DNA from: SCGC-AG-212-J23 sp036406675
GTDB lineage: Bacteria > Pseudomonadota > Gammaproteobacteria > Burkholderiales > SG8-39
NCBI GenBank assembly: GCA_036406675.1
Contig: DASXAO010000043.1
Span: 32,137-96,136 of the forward strand
Direction: 5' to 3'
DNA length: 64,000 nt
Below, one piece after another: positions 1-11,842 of this stretch; position 1 is the stretch's first letter, and each line of letters begins with the position of its first letter. The notes below the pieces were generated by a model that saw only the letters and a list, made by a program, of their open reading frames with translations, ran no database searches and was not told the origin of the DNA. A program made the translations under genes and the position numbers.

Positions 1-1071
1 CGCGCGTGCCGCAGCGATCCGGTCGTTTTGCACTTCAGAGACGCCTAGCTTCAAAAGTCTCGCGGCTTCCGCGGGATGCGGCGTAAGCAGCGTATCGGCG
101 CTGCGCCGCTCGCAGGCCTTGCGCAGGTTCTCGTCCTCGGACAGAAGGTTCAGCGCGTCGGCGTCGAGCACGCACGGCCAGTCGCTCGCGAGCACTGCGC
201 CGACCAGCGTCGCCGCGTGCTCGGTGCGCCCGAGCCCGGGCCCCGCGACGACCGCGTCGAGGTCCTGGCCGAGCACGTCGTCGACATGGCGCAGCATCAG
301 CTCCGGCGCGCCGAAGTCGACCGCCAGATGCTCGAGCAGCCCGACATAGACCCTCCCCGAACCGAGCTTCAACGCCGCCCGGCCGGCGAGCAGCGCGGCG
401 CCGCTCATTCCCTTCGCGCCGCCGACGATGCCGAGCGAGCCCGCGTTTCCCTTGTGGAAGTTGCGCGGCCGCGGCTTGAGCGCGCTCGGAAAGAGCGTGC
501 GATCGGCCACCCACGCATTGGGCTTGGCCTTCGAGAAATCGATCTCGAGCGACGCGACGCGGAGCTCGCCGCAGTGGTCCGGGCCGTCGAGAGTAAGGAG
601 GCCGGGCTTCAGCGCGATGAACGTGATCGTGTGCGTCGCGCGCACCGCGCAGCCGAGCACCTGGCCGGTGTCGGACTGGATGCCGCTCGGCACGTCGAGC
701 GCGAGCACCGGGCAGCGCTGGCGGTTCGCGTACTGGATGAGCTCCGCGTAGTCGCCTGCGATCGGCCGCGCGAGCCCGATGCCGAAGAGACCGTCGATCA
801 CCAGCCCCCAATTGCGGTCGTGCGGCAGCTCGCGCGGATGGCTCACCACCTTGACGCGGAAAAAACCTTCCTCGAGCCGCTCGGCGGCGATGCGCGCGTC
901 GCCGCCGTTGTTCCCCGGCCCGGCGAGCACGAGGATGTCCTTCTTGTCTTCCGGTACGAGAGTCGCAGCCAGTTCGGCTGCCGCGCTTCCGGCGCGCTCC
1001 ATGAGCGGCAGCTCGCCGGCCTTGCGCTCGATGTCCCGGATGTCGCGGGTGAGGTAGATCGCCTGGGGCAT
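1..1071 (-). CDS. nnr: Bifunctional NAD(P)H-hydrate epimerase / ADP-dependent dehydratase, 3' end outside window
   Basis: Repairs damaged NAD(P)HX by epimerising it and dehydrating it back to NAD(P)H in the cytoplasm. The frame opens at an ATG at 1071-1069 and stays open to the left edge, giving 357 codons without a stop. The N-terminal YjeF/epimerase part has the Rossmann-like GPGNNGGDA motif near residues 51-59. The C-terminal ribokinase-like dehydratase part begins near residue 215 (HKGNAGSLGIVGGAKG) and includes a DADALNLL stretch and TPHPAEAARLL. The full protein is usually about 490-510 residues, so roughly the last quarter is missing. It follows dctM by 10 nt, so it probably shares the TRAP transcript. 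Confidence 0.93.
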   Translation of the reverse strand, partial: MPQAIYLTRDIRDIERKAGELPLMERAGSAAAELAATLVPEDKKDILVLAGPGNNGGDARIAAERLEEGFFRVKVVSHPRELPHDRNWGLVIDGLFGIGLARPIAGDYAELIQYANRQRCPVLALDVPSGIQSDTGQVLGCAVRATHTITFIALKPGLLTLDGPDHCGELRVASLEIDFSKAKPNAWVADRTLFPSALKPRPRNFHKGNAGSLGIVGGAKGMSGAALLAGRAALKLGSGRVYVGLLEHLAVDFGAPELMLRHVDDVLGQDLDAVVAGPGLGRTEHAATLVGAVLASDWPCVLDADALNLLSEDENLRKACERRSADTLLTPHPAEAARLLKLGVSEVQNDRIAAARA

Positions 1072-1081
1072 GGCTCCGATT

Positions 1082-2395
1082 CTATTTCTTCGTGACGCCG
1101 ATCAGTGCGTCGGGAAGCCACGTCGCGGTCTGCGGAAACACCGTGATGATCGCGATGCACAGCACCATCATGAGAAAGAAGGGCGCGGAGGCGAGGGCGA
1201 CGTAGTTGCTGTCGCGGCCGGTCATGGTCTGCAGCACGAAGATGTTGAAGCCGAGCGGCGGGGTTAGCTCGGCGATCTCGACCAGCAGCACGATGAAGAT
1301 GCCGAACCAGACCAGGTCGAAGCCGGCCTTCTCGACCATGGGAATCACCACCGAGGTGGTGAGCACGATCATCGAGATGCCGTCGAGCGCGGTGCCGAGC
1401 AGGATGTAGATGCCGGCGAGGATCGCGATCAGGGTGTACTTGTGCGGCTCGAGCGAGGCCACCCACTCGGCGAGCACCCGCGGGATGCCGGTGAAGGCCA
1501 TGCACGAGGAGAGGAAGCTCGCCCCGGCGAGGATGAACATGATCATGCAGGAAAGCCGCGTCGCGCCCATCAGGCTCGCCGCGAAGCTCTGCCGGTCGAG
1601 GCCGCCCGACCACCAGGCGATGACGAGCGAGCCCAGCACGCCGTAAGCCGCGGCCTCGGTCGCGGTGGCCCAGCTCATCGCCATCACGACCACGACGAAG
1701 GCGATGAGGAGGAGGCACGGCACCAGCAGCCGCGTCTTGGCGAGCTTCTGCGCAAGCGTCAAGCGCGCGTCCTCGCGCGGCGTCTTTGCCGGGTTGGCGA
1801 GCGCCCAGACGATGATGTAGCCGGAGAAGAGCGCGGTGAGGATGAAGCCGGGGATGAAGCCGGCGAGGAACACCTTGATGATCGAGACCTCGGCCGCCAC
1901 CGCGTAGACCACCATGATGATGGAGGGCGGCAGCAGGATGCCGAGCGTGCCGGCCGCCGCGAGCGAGCCGAGGCAGGTCTTCTCGTCGTAGCCGCGGCGC
2001 TTGAGCTCCGGCAGCGCCACCTTGGCGATGGTGGCGCAGGTCGCCGCCGAGGAGCCCGAGACCGTGCCGAAGATGGCGCAGCCGAGGATGTTCACGTGCA
2101 TCAGGCGCCCCGGCAGCCACCTGAGCCACGGCGCGAGCCCTTCGAACATTTCCTCGGAAAGCCGGGTGCGGTACAGGATCTCGCCCATCCACACGAAGAG
2201 CGGGAGCGCGGCGAGCGTGTCGGAGGCCGTGGTGCGCCAGAAGGCCTGGAACAGGCTCGGCGCGGGATCCGAGTTGGTGAAGAACTGGAATCCGACCCAC
2301 GCCACCGCGGCGAGCGAGATGGCGATCCAGACGCCGCCGACCAGGAGCACGATCAGGATGACAAAGAGGACGAGGCCCGCTTCGAGCGGTGTCAT
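1082..2395 (-). CDS. dctM: TRAP transporter large permease (DctM family)
   Basis: This is the membrane channel subunit of a tripartite ATP-independent periplasmic transporter, importing an organic acid with an ion gradient. The 437-residue product is hydrophobic throughout with about a dozen predicted membrane segments and carries the family motif ELTPPLGFN in its C-terminal half. ATG at 2395 is the start. It is the third gene of dctP-dctQ-dctM, separated from dctQ by a 46-nt gap that contains a half palindrome. The substrate cannot be read from the sequence. Confidence 0.93.
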   Translation of the reverse strand: MTPLEAGLVLFVILIVLLVGGVWIAISLAAVAWVGFQFFTNSDPAPSLFQAFWRTTASDTLAALPLFVWMGEILYRTRLSEEMFEGLAPWLRWLPGRLMHVNILGCAIFGTVSGSSAATCATIAKVALPELKRRGYDEKTCLGSLAAAGTLGILLPPSIIMVVYAVAAEVSIIKVFLAGFIPGFILTALFSGYIIVWALANPAKTPREDARLTLAQKLAKTRLLVPCLLLIAFVVVVMAMSWATATEAAAYGVLGSLVIAWWSGGLDRQSFAASLMGATRLSCMIMFILAGASFLSSCMAFTGIPRVLAEWVASLEPHKYTLIAILAGIYILLGTALDGISMIVLTTSVVIPMVEKAGFDLVWFGIFIVLLVEIAELTPPLGFNIFVLQTMTGRDSNYVALASAPFFLMMVLCIAIITVFPQTATWLPDALIGVTKK

Positions 2396-2414
2396 GGTAT
2401 GGACGTGTTACGGA

Positions 2415-2437
2415 GAGAAAACGTGGTCCGTCCCTGG
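2415..2437. repeat. Half-site of the dispersed REP-like palindrome (copy C)
   Basis: The sequence GAAAACGTGGTCCGTCCCTG matches one arm of the palindromes at 28570-28646 and 32806-32853 with one or two differences. The opposite arm is not present. It fills most of the dctQ-dctM gap, so it is either a degraded full element or a single-arm insertion. Confidence 0.6.
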
Positions 2438-2441
2438 TTGG

Positions 2442-2975
2442 TTAGACCGTTTCGGAGAAGTCGCCCGCCGCGCGCCGCGCCTCCTCCTCGGCCTGGTAGC
2501 TCGGCTTCCGGCGCTGAAGGACGCGCACGGTCTCGTCGATGAGCGCGACGAGGAACACGCCTACGCCGAGCACCAGGCTCACCTGCGGGATCCACTCGGG
2601 GATCACGAGCAGGCCCTGGGTCATGTACTTGTCGCGCCAGTTGCCGTAGACGTAGTCGAGGATGGCCCACAGCATGTAGGCCGTGGCGCACAGCGTGACG
2701 CCGAGGGCGAAAAGCTCGGCGCGGCGGCGGCCGCGCTCGCCGAGGCCTTCGACCCACAGGCCGACGCGCACGAGCTCGCCGTGGCGGAAGGTGTGGCCGA
2801 GCGCGAGGAACGCGGCCGCGGCGCACAGCCATCCGGTGATGTCGTCGGCGCCGCGAATGAGGATGCCGAAGCTGCGGCCGACGGCCTGCGCCAGCATGAC
2901 GACGCCGATCAGGACGAGGCAAAGCGCCGCGGCGATCGCGGCGGCGGCGTAAAGGCGGTCGAGGAACCGCCTCAA
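2442..2975 (-). CDS. dctQ: TRAP transporter small permease (DctQ family)
   Basis: Small membrane subunit that partners DctM in a TRAP transporter. The product is 177 residues with four predicted transmembrane segments, the usual DctQ size and topology, and a charged C-terminal tail. The start is a TTG at 2975, four nt after the dctP stop; no better in-frame start precedes the first membrane helix (MRRFLDRLYAAAAI). Translation is probably coupled to dctP. Confidence 0.9.
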   Translation of the reverse strand: MRRFLDRLYAAAAIAAALCLVLIGVVMLAQAVGRSFGILIRGADDITGWLCAAAAFLALGHTFRHGELVRVGLWVEGLGERGRRRAELFALGVTLCATAYMLWAILDYVYGNWRDKYMTQGLLVIPEWIPQVSLVLGVGVFLVALIDETVRVLQRRKPSYQAEEEARRAAGDFSETV

Positions 2976-2979
2976 GACA

Positions 2980-3951
2980 CTACTTGGCGCCGCGGTAGGC
3001 TTTGATGATCGACTGGCCCTCGGCGCCGGACTTCTTCAGCCACTCGTCGAGGATCTGCTGGCCGACTTTGGCATAGGCTGCCTTCATGGCGGCGTCGGGC
3101 TGGTGGATGTTCATGCCGTTCTTGACCAGCAGCTCGTTGGCCTCCTGGGTGCGGACCTTCGACATCGCCCAGCCGCGCGTCTCGGCGGTGGACGCCACGC
3201 GCACGATCGAGGCCTGGTCCGCGGCCGACAAGCGCGAGAAGGCGCGGGCGTTCACGACGACGGCGTTCTTCGGATGGAACGCGCTGGTGTCGTAGTAGTT
3301 CTTGACGTACTCCCAGGCCTTCGTCGCGGTGCCGGTGGCCGACGAAGTGATCATCGCCTGGATGCCGCCGGTGGCGAACATCTGCGGCACGTCGGGCACC
3401 TGCACCACCGTCGGGTTCGCGCCGAGAAGCTCGGCGAGGCGCGCGGTGAGCGGGCTGTAGGTGCGGAACTTGGTGCCCTTGAGATCGGCGACGCTCTTCA
3501 GCGGCTCCTTCGTATAGATGCCCTGGCCGGGCCAAGCCACCGAATAGAGCAGCTTCAGGCCGCGCCCCTGCAGCTTCTTCTCGAGCAGCGGCTTCTGCGC
3601 CTGGTAGAACTTCCACGCGTCGTCGTAGCCGGCGGCGACGAACGGGATGTTGTCGGCCTCGAACACCGGGTCCTCGTTGCCGAACTGCGAGAGCAGGAAC
3701 TCGGCGATGTTGACCTGGCCGGTCGACACGGCGCGCAGCATGTCGGGATGCTTGATGAGCGAGCCGTTCGAGTGCACCAGGATGTCGAGCCGGCCCTCGG
3801 TCGCTTTTTTCACGTCCTCGGCGAAGGCCTTGACGTTGCGCGTGTGGAACTCGCCGTCGGAATAGGGCGTCGGCATGTCCCACTTGGTCTGCGCCTGCGC
3901 CGCGCCGAATACGGCGGCGGCCGCGGCGAGCGTTGCGATGCGAGCGATCAT
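2980..3951 (-). CDS. dctP: TRAP transporter periplasmic substrate-binding protein (DctP family)
   Basis: Periplasmic receptor that captures the ligand and delivers it to DctQM. The 323 residues begin with a cleavable signal peptide (hydrophobic core to about residue 20, AQA-Q cleavage site). The mature part has DctP features such as DVKKATEGRLDILVHSNGSL, KGTKFRTYSPL and PTVVQVPDVPQMFATG. It is the first gene of the minus-strand operon, 44 nt from the divergent bioF start, so both promoters must lie in or overlap that gap. Ligand class is unknown; a carboxylate is likely from the family. Confidence 0.93.
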   Translation of the reverse strand: MIARIATLAAAAAVFGAAQAQTKWDMPTPYSDGEFHTRNVKAFAEDVKKATEGRLDILVHSNGSLIKHPDMLRAVSTGQVNIAEFLLSQFGNEDPVFEADNIPFVAAGYDDAWKFYQAQKPLLEKKLQGRGLKLLYSVAWPGQGIYTKEPLKSVADLKGTKFRTYSPLTARLAELLGANPTVVQVPDVPQMFATGGIQAMITSSATGTATKAWEYVKNYYDTSAFHPKNAVVVNARAFSRLSAADQASIVRVASTAETRGWAMSKVRTQEANELLVKNGMNIHQPDAAMKAAYAKVGQQILDEWLKKSGAEGQSIIKAYRGAK

Positions 3952-3995
3952 TTATCCTCCTCCGTTGGAGCCGAATCTTAGCCTAGACTGCCGCC

Positions 3996-5150
3996 ATGCC
4001 CGATCTCTCCCCGCGGCTCGACGAGCTGGCACGCGCCGGGCTGGCGCGGCGCCGCCGAACGGTCGAAAGCGCCGACGGGCCGTACCTCACTGTCGAAGGC
4101 CGGCGCTACCTCGCGTTTTGCAGCAACGACTACCTCGGCCTGGCGCACCATCCGGCGCTGGTCGAGGCGGCATGCCGCGGCGCCGAGCGCTACGGCGTCG
4201 GCGCCGGCGCCTCGGCGCTGATCAGCGGCCACACCGAGGCGCACGAAGCGCTCGAGGCGCGCCTTGCGCGATTTATGCGGCTGCCGCGCGCGCTGCATTT
4301 CGGCGCGGGCTACCTCGCGAACCTCGGCCTCGTCGCCGCCCTCGCCGGGCGCGGCGGCACGGTGTTCTCCGACGAGCTCAATCATGCCTGCCTCATCGAC
4401 GGCGCGCGCCTGTCGCGCGCACAGGTGCAGGTGTACCCGCACCGCGATGTCGCCGCGCTTGGGCGCCTGCTCGAGAGCTGCGCCACGGCCGAAAAGCTGG
4501 TGGCGACCGACGCGGTGTTCAGCATGGACGGCGACCTCGCGCCGCTGCCCGAGCTGCTCGCGCTGTGCGAGCGCCACGATGCCTGGCTGGCGGTGGACGA
4601 CGCGCACGGCTTCGGCGTGCTGGGCGAGGGCGGGCGCGGAACGCTCGCGCACTTCGGCATCGCCTCGCCGCGCATCGCCTACATGGGCACGCTCGGCAAG
4701 GCCGCCGGGGTCCACGGCGCCTTCGTCGCCGGCGAAGAAGCGCTGATCGAATGGCTGGTCCAGCGGGCCCGGACTTATGTGTTCAGCACCGCGAGCCCGC
4801 CGCTCCTCGCCTGTGCGCTGATGGCGAGCCTCGATCTCGTCGAGCAAGCGGAAGCGCGCCGCAACCATCTCAAGGTTCTGGTCGGTCGATTGAGGCAAAG
4901 GCTCGAAGACCTGCCGTGGCGCCTTCGCGCCTCGGACACGCCCATCCAGCCTCTCATGGTGGGCGACAACCGCGCGGCGCTCGATCTGGCCGAGGGGCTG
5001 CGCGGCCGCGGCATCTGGGTGCCGGCGATCCGGCCGCCGACCGTGCCGGCCGGAACCGCGCGCCTGCGCATCGCGCTCTCCGCGGCGCACAGCGTCGAGC
5101 AGGTGGACGAGCTCGCGGCCGCGCTGCGCCTGTTGGCGACCACCCGGTAA
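3996..5150 (+). CDS. bioF: 8-amino-7-oxononanoate synthase
   Basis: Condenses pimeloyl thioester with L-alanine to give 8-amino-7-oxononanoate, the first ring-building step of biotin synthesis. It is a 384-residue fold-type I PLP enzyme. Visible motifs are FCSNDYLGLAHHP at the N-terminus, GSGA-like AGASALISG, the DDAHGFGVLGEGG aspartate motif and the PLP lysine at about K235 in MGTLGKAAGVHG. Length is normal. It heads bioF-bioA-bioD, with bioA starting 7 nt downstream. Confidence 0.96.
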   Translation: MPDLSPRLDELARAGLARRRRTVESADGPYLTVEGRRYLAFCSNDYLGLAHHPALVEAACRGAERYGVGAGASALISGHTEAHEALEARLARFMRLPRALHFGAGYLANLGLVAALAGRGGTVFSDELNHACLIDGARLSRAQVQVYPHRDVAALGRLLESCATAEKLVATDAVFSMDGDLAPLPELLALCERHDAWLAVDDAHGFGVLGEGGRGTLAHFGIASPRIAYMGTLGKAAGVHGAFVAGEEALIEWLVQRARTYVFSTASPPLLACALMASLDLVEQAEARRNHLKVLVGRLRQRLEDLPWRLRASDTPIQPLMVGDNRAALDLAEGLRGRGIWVPAIRPPTVPAGTARLRIALSAAHSVEQVDELAAALRLLATTR

Positions 5151-5157
5151 GGAGCCG

Positions 5158-6483
5158 GTGAAAAGCCGCGACCTCGTCGAGCGCAGCCGCCAGGCGGTGT
5201 GGCATCCGTGCACCCAGATGAAGGCGCACGAGCGCTTTCCGCCGGTGCCGGTCGAGCGCGCCGCCGGCGTGTGGCTCTACGATTTCGACGGCAGGCGCTA
5301 TCTCGACGCAGTCGGCTCCTGGTGGGTCAACATCCTCGGCCACGCCCACCCGCGCATCAACGCCGCGGTTCGCGACCAGCTCGAGCGGCTCGAGCACGTG
5401 ATGCTCGCGGGCTTCACCCATGCACCGGTGGTGGAGCTTTCCGAGCGGTTAAGCGCGCTTACTTCCTCCCTTTCGAATGAGCGGCTCGGGCGCTGCTTCT
5501 ACGCTTCCGACGGCGCCTCGGCGGTCGAGATCGCGCTCAAGATGAGCTTTCATTACTGGAGAAATTCCGGCCGGCCCGAAAAGCAGAGCTTCGTCGCCCT
5601 CTCGGGCGGCTATCACGGCGAGACCCTGGGCGCGCTCTCGGTCACCGACGTGTTGCTCTTTCGCGATGCCTATGCGCCCTTGCTGCGCCGGAGCGCCACC
5701 GTGCCGAGCCCCGACTGGCGCGCAGCCGAACGCGGTGAGTCGCCCGCTGAATACGCGATTCGGCGCGCGTCCGATCTGGAGCGGTTTCTGGAGGAAAAAC
5801 ATGGAGAGACGGCGGCATTGATCCTCGAGCCGCTGGTGCAGTGCGCGGCCGGCATGGCGATGTACCACCCCGAATACCTGCGCCGGGCGAAGCGCCTGTG
5901 CGAGCGCTACGAGGTCCACCTCATCGCCGACGAGATTGCCGTCGGCTGCGGCCGCAGCGGCACCTTCCTCGCCTGCGAGCAGGGTCCGGTTCGGCCCGAT
6001 TTCCTGTGCCTTTCCAAGGGACTGTCCGGGGGCTACCTGCCGCTTTCGGTGGTGCTCACGACCGAGGCGGTCTACGGGGCGTTCTACGACGACGAGATCG
6101 CGCGCGGCTTCCTGCACTCGCATTCCTACACCGGCAACCCGCTCGCCTGCCGCGCCGCGCTTGCCGCGCTTTCGGTGCTGGAAGATGACCGGGTTCTGCA
6201 GTCGAACCGAGGGAAAGCAAGCCTGTTTTTGGAGAAGGGCAAGAAGATCGCTTCGCATCCGCGCGTCCGGCACTGGCGCAACACCGGGATGATCTGGGCC
6301 TTCGACGTCGAGACCAACGACCCGGCGTTCGCGCGCCGCTTCCATGCCGCCGCGCTCGAGCGCGAGCTCCTGCTCAGGCCGCTCGGCCGCACGGTGTACT
6401 TCATGCCGCCTTACGTGATCGAGCCGGGCGAGATCGACCTCCTGGTCGATCGCACCGTGGCGCTGCTCGACGAGCTCGAGTGA
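5158..6483 (+). CDS. bioA: Adenosylmethionine-8-amino-7-oxononanoate aminotransferase
   Basis: Uses S-adenosylmethionine as amino donor to convert 8-amino-7-oxononanoate to 7,8-diaminononanoate. The 441 residues carry VWHPCTQMKAHE, WWVNILGHAHPRIN, the SGGYHGETLGALS motif, a DEIAVGCGRSG aspartate motif and the PLP lysine near K287 (LCLSKGLSGG). The start is GTG at 5158, chosen because GGAG lies just upstream and it follows the bioF stop directly. Its stop overlaps the bioD start by four nt. Confidence 0.96.
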   Translation: MKSRDLVERSRQAVWHPCTQMKAHERFPPVPVERAAGVWLYDFDGRRYLDAVGSWWVNILGHAHPRINAAVRDQLERLEHVMLAGFTHAPVVELSERLSALTSSLSNERLGRCFYASDGASAVEIALKMSFHYWRNSGRPEKQSFVALSGGYHGETLGALSVTDVLLFRDAYAPLLRRSATVPSPDWRAAERGESPAEYAIRRASDLERFLEEKHGETAALILEPLVQCAAGMAMYHPEYLRRAKRLCERYEVHLIADEIAVGCGRSGTFLACEQGPVRPDFLCLSKGLSGGYLPLSVVLTTEAVYGAFYDDEIARGFLHSHSYTGNPLACRAALAALSVLEDDRVLQSNRGKASLFLEKGKKIASHPRVRHWRNTGMIWAFDVETNDPAFARRFHAAALERELLLRPLGRTVYFMPPYVIEPGEIDLLVDRTVALLDELE

Positions 6484-7148
6484 CGGCCGGGTTCTTCGTC
6501 GCCGGGACCGATACCGGCGTCGGCAAGACGCTCGTCGCCGCCGCGCTCCTGCGTAGATTTGGCGCACTCGGCCTGCGCGCGGCGGGCATGAAGCCGATCG
6601 CCGCCGGCTGCGAGCAGGGGCGTAACGAAGACGTCGAAGCGCTGCTCGCGGCCGGCATGCGCGGCCTCGACCGCAGCCTCGTCTGTCCCTACCTCTTCGC
6701 GCCGCCGATCGCGCCGCACATCGCGGCAAAGGAGGCCGGGGTGCGGATCGACCTCGCCGTCATCGATGCTGCGTTCCAAAAGTTAAGAACCAAGGCAGAT
6801 GTGCTGGTGGTCGAAGGCGTGGGCGGGTTCCGCGTGCCGCTCGACGAGCGCGACGATGCGGGCGCGATCCCGAAGCGCCTCGGCCTGCCGGTGATCCTGG
6901 TGGTGGGGATGCGCCTGGGCTGCCTGAACCACGCGCTCCTCACGCAGGAAGCAGTAGCGGCCGAGGGCTTGGAGCTTGCCGGGTGGGTCGCCAACCGGAT
7001 CGATCCGGACATGGGGCGGGCTGACGAGAATGTCGAGACCTTGAAGCGGCGCTTGCGCGCGCCGCTCCTCGCCGAAGTGCCGTTCGGTCCGCCTAGCGAA
7101 TTTCCAATTGCGCTAGAACGGCTTCGGCGAGCGCCAGGCTCGCCGTAA
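6480..7148 (+). CDS. bioD: ATP-dependent dethiobiotin synthetase
   Basis: Closes the ureido ring of dethiobiotin from diaminononanoate, CO2 and ATP. The 222-residue product has the P-loop GTDTGVGKT at residues 9-17, KPIAAGC, and VVEGVGGFRVPL, all typical of BioD. It starts with GTG inside the bioA stop (GTGA overlap). The last 56 nt overlap the convergent lhgO-like gene on the other strand. bioB is not in this window. Confidence 0.95.
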   Translation: MTAGFFVAGTDTGVGKTLVAAALLRRFGALGLRAAGMKPIAAGCEQGRNEDVEALLAAGMRGLDRSLVCPYLFAPPIAPHIAAKEAGVRIDLAVIDAAFQKLRTKADVLVVEGVGGFRVPLDERDDAGAIPKRLGLPVILVVGMRLGCLNHALLTQEAVAAEGLELAGWVANRIDPDMGRADENVETLKRRLRAPLLAEVPFGPPSEFPIALERLRRAPGSP

Positions 7149-8205
7149 GGCCGGGCGACTCGATGCCGAAGAGGTGCACCAGGCCGGGAACGCCGTGCTT
7201 GTCCGGGCCCTGGATCTCGAAGTCGGGCGCTGGGTCCTTCGGGCCGGCGGTCTTGGGACGGATTCCCGAATAGCCCGGCAGGAGCGCGCCGTCGGGCAGC
7301 GCCGGCCAGTAGCGCCGGATGGCGGCGTAGAAGCGCTCGGCGCGGCGCGGGTCGACCGCGTAGTCTTCCTTTCGGCCGATCCGGTCGATCCACTCCACGT
7401 CGGGGCCGAAGCGCGCCTGCCCCGCGAGGTCGAGCGTCACGTGCACGCCCAGGCCGCCCGGCTCGGGAATGGGGTAGACGAGCCGGGAGAAGGGCGAGCG
7501 GCGCGCGAGCGAGTAGTAGTTTCCCTTGGCGTAGAACTCCCCGGGCGCGAGCCCCGCACGGTAGCCCTCCAGTTTCTTCGCCACCGTCGGCGCCCTGAGC
7601 CCGGCCGAATTCACCAATATGGACGATGCGATGGGCTCGCTTCCATCGACGTGGAGTTCAAAACCGTGATTCCGCACGAAACCCGCCTGCAGAGGGCTGC
7701 GCAGGGCGAGCATCGCTCCGCGCGCCTCGGCGTCGCCGAGATAGGCGAGCATGAGCGCGTGGCTGTCGATGATGCCGGTGGAGGGCGAGTAGAGCGCCGC
7801 GACGCACGAGAGCTCGGGCTCGAGCGCGAGCGCCTGCGCGCGCGTCATCCAGACCACGTCGGTGACCCCATTGGCGTGTGCTTTTTCCTGAATTTTTTGC
7901 AATTCAGGAATTTGCGAGTCATCGGCCGCGACGATCAACTTGCCGGAGCGCCGGTGGGGCACGCCGTGCGCTACACAGTACTCGTAGAGGAGCGCGCGGC
8001 CCTCGACGCAGGCGCGCGCCTTGAGCGAGCCCTTCGGATAGTAGATGCCGGCGTGGATCACCTCGGAGTTGCGCGAGCTGGTGTGCGTGCCGATCGCGTC
8101 CTCGGCCTCGAGGATCACCACCTCGCGCCCCGACAGGGCGAGCGCGCGCGCGATCGCGAGGCCCACGACCCCGGCGCCGATCACCACCGCATCAAGCTGT
8201 TCCAC
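7093..8205 (-). CDS. lhgO: FAD-dependent oxidoreductase, L-2-hydroxyglutarate oxidase-like
   Basis: Probable membrane-associated flavoprotein of the DAO superfamily oxidising L-2-hydroxyglutarate or a similar 2-hydroxy acid. The 370 residues begin with the dinucleotide-binding VVIGAGVVGLAIARALA and continue with the LhgO-typical THTSSRNSEVIHAGIYYP, SGKLIVA, and YYSLARRSPFSRLVYPIP segments and a C-terminal GIESPGLTASLALAE. It starts with GTG at 8205, 39 nt from the divergent hydantoinase gene. Its 3' end overlaps bioD by 56 nt. The exact substrate is inferred from family resemblance only. Confidence 0.85.
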   Translation of the reverse strand: MEQLDAVVIGAGVVGLAIARALALSGREVVILEAEDAIGTHTSSRNSEVIHAGIYYPKGSLKARACVEGRALLYEYCVAHGVPHRRSGKLIVAADDSQIPELQKIQEKAHANGVTDVVWMTRAQALALEPELSCVAALYSPSTGIIDSHALMLAYLGDAEARGAMLALRSPLQAGFVRNHGFELHVDGSEPIASSILVNSAGLRAPTVAKKLEGYRAGLAPGEFYAKGNYYSLARRSPFSRLVYPIPEPGGLGVHVTLDLAGQARFGPDVEWIDRIGRKEDYAVDPRRAERFYAAIRRYWPALPDGALLPGYSGIRPKTAGPKDPAPDFEIQGPDKHGVPGLVHLFGIESPGLTASLALAEAVLAQLEIR

Positions 8206-8244
8206 GGAGCAGGGTCGCGCTGATAGTAGGATGCGATTCTAACC

Positions 8245-11817
<3,573 letters not shown>

Positions 11818-11842
11818 GACCCGGCGAATAACTAGAACTCGA

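Noticed and set aside
1206..2542. Several plus-strand frames across the TRAP genes
   Set aside because: Antisense shadows of dctM and dctQ without signal, motif or ribosome-binding site.
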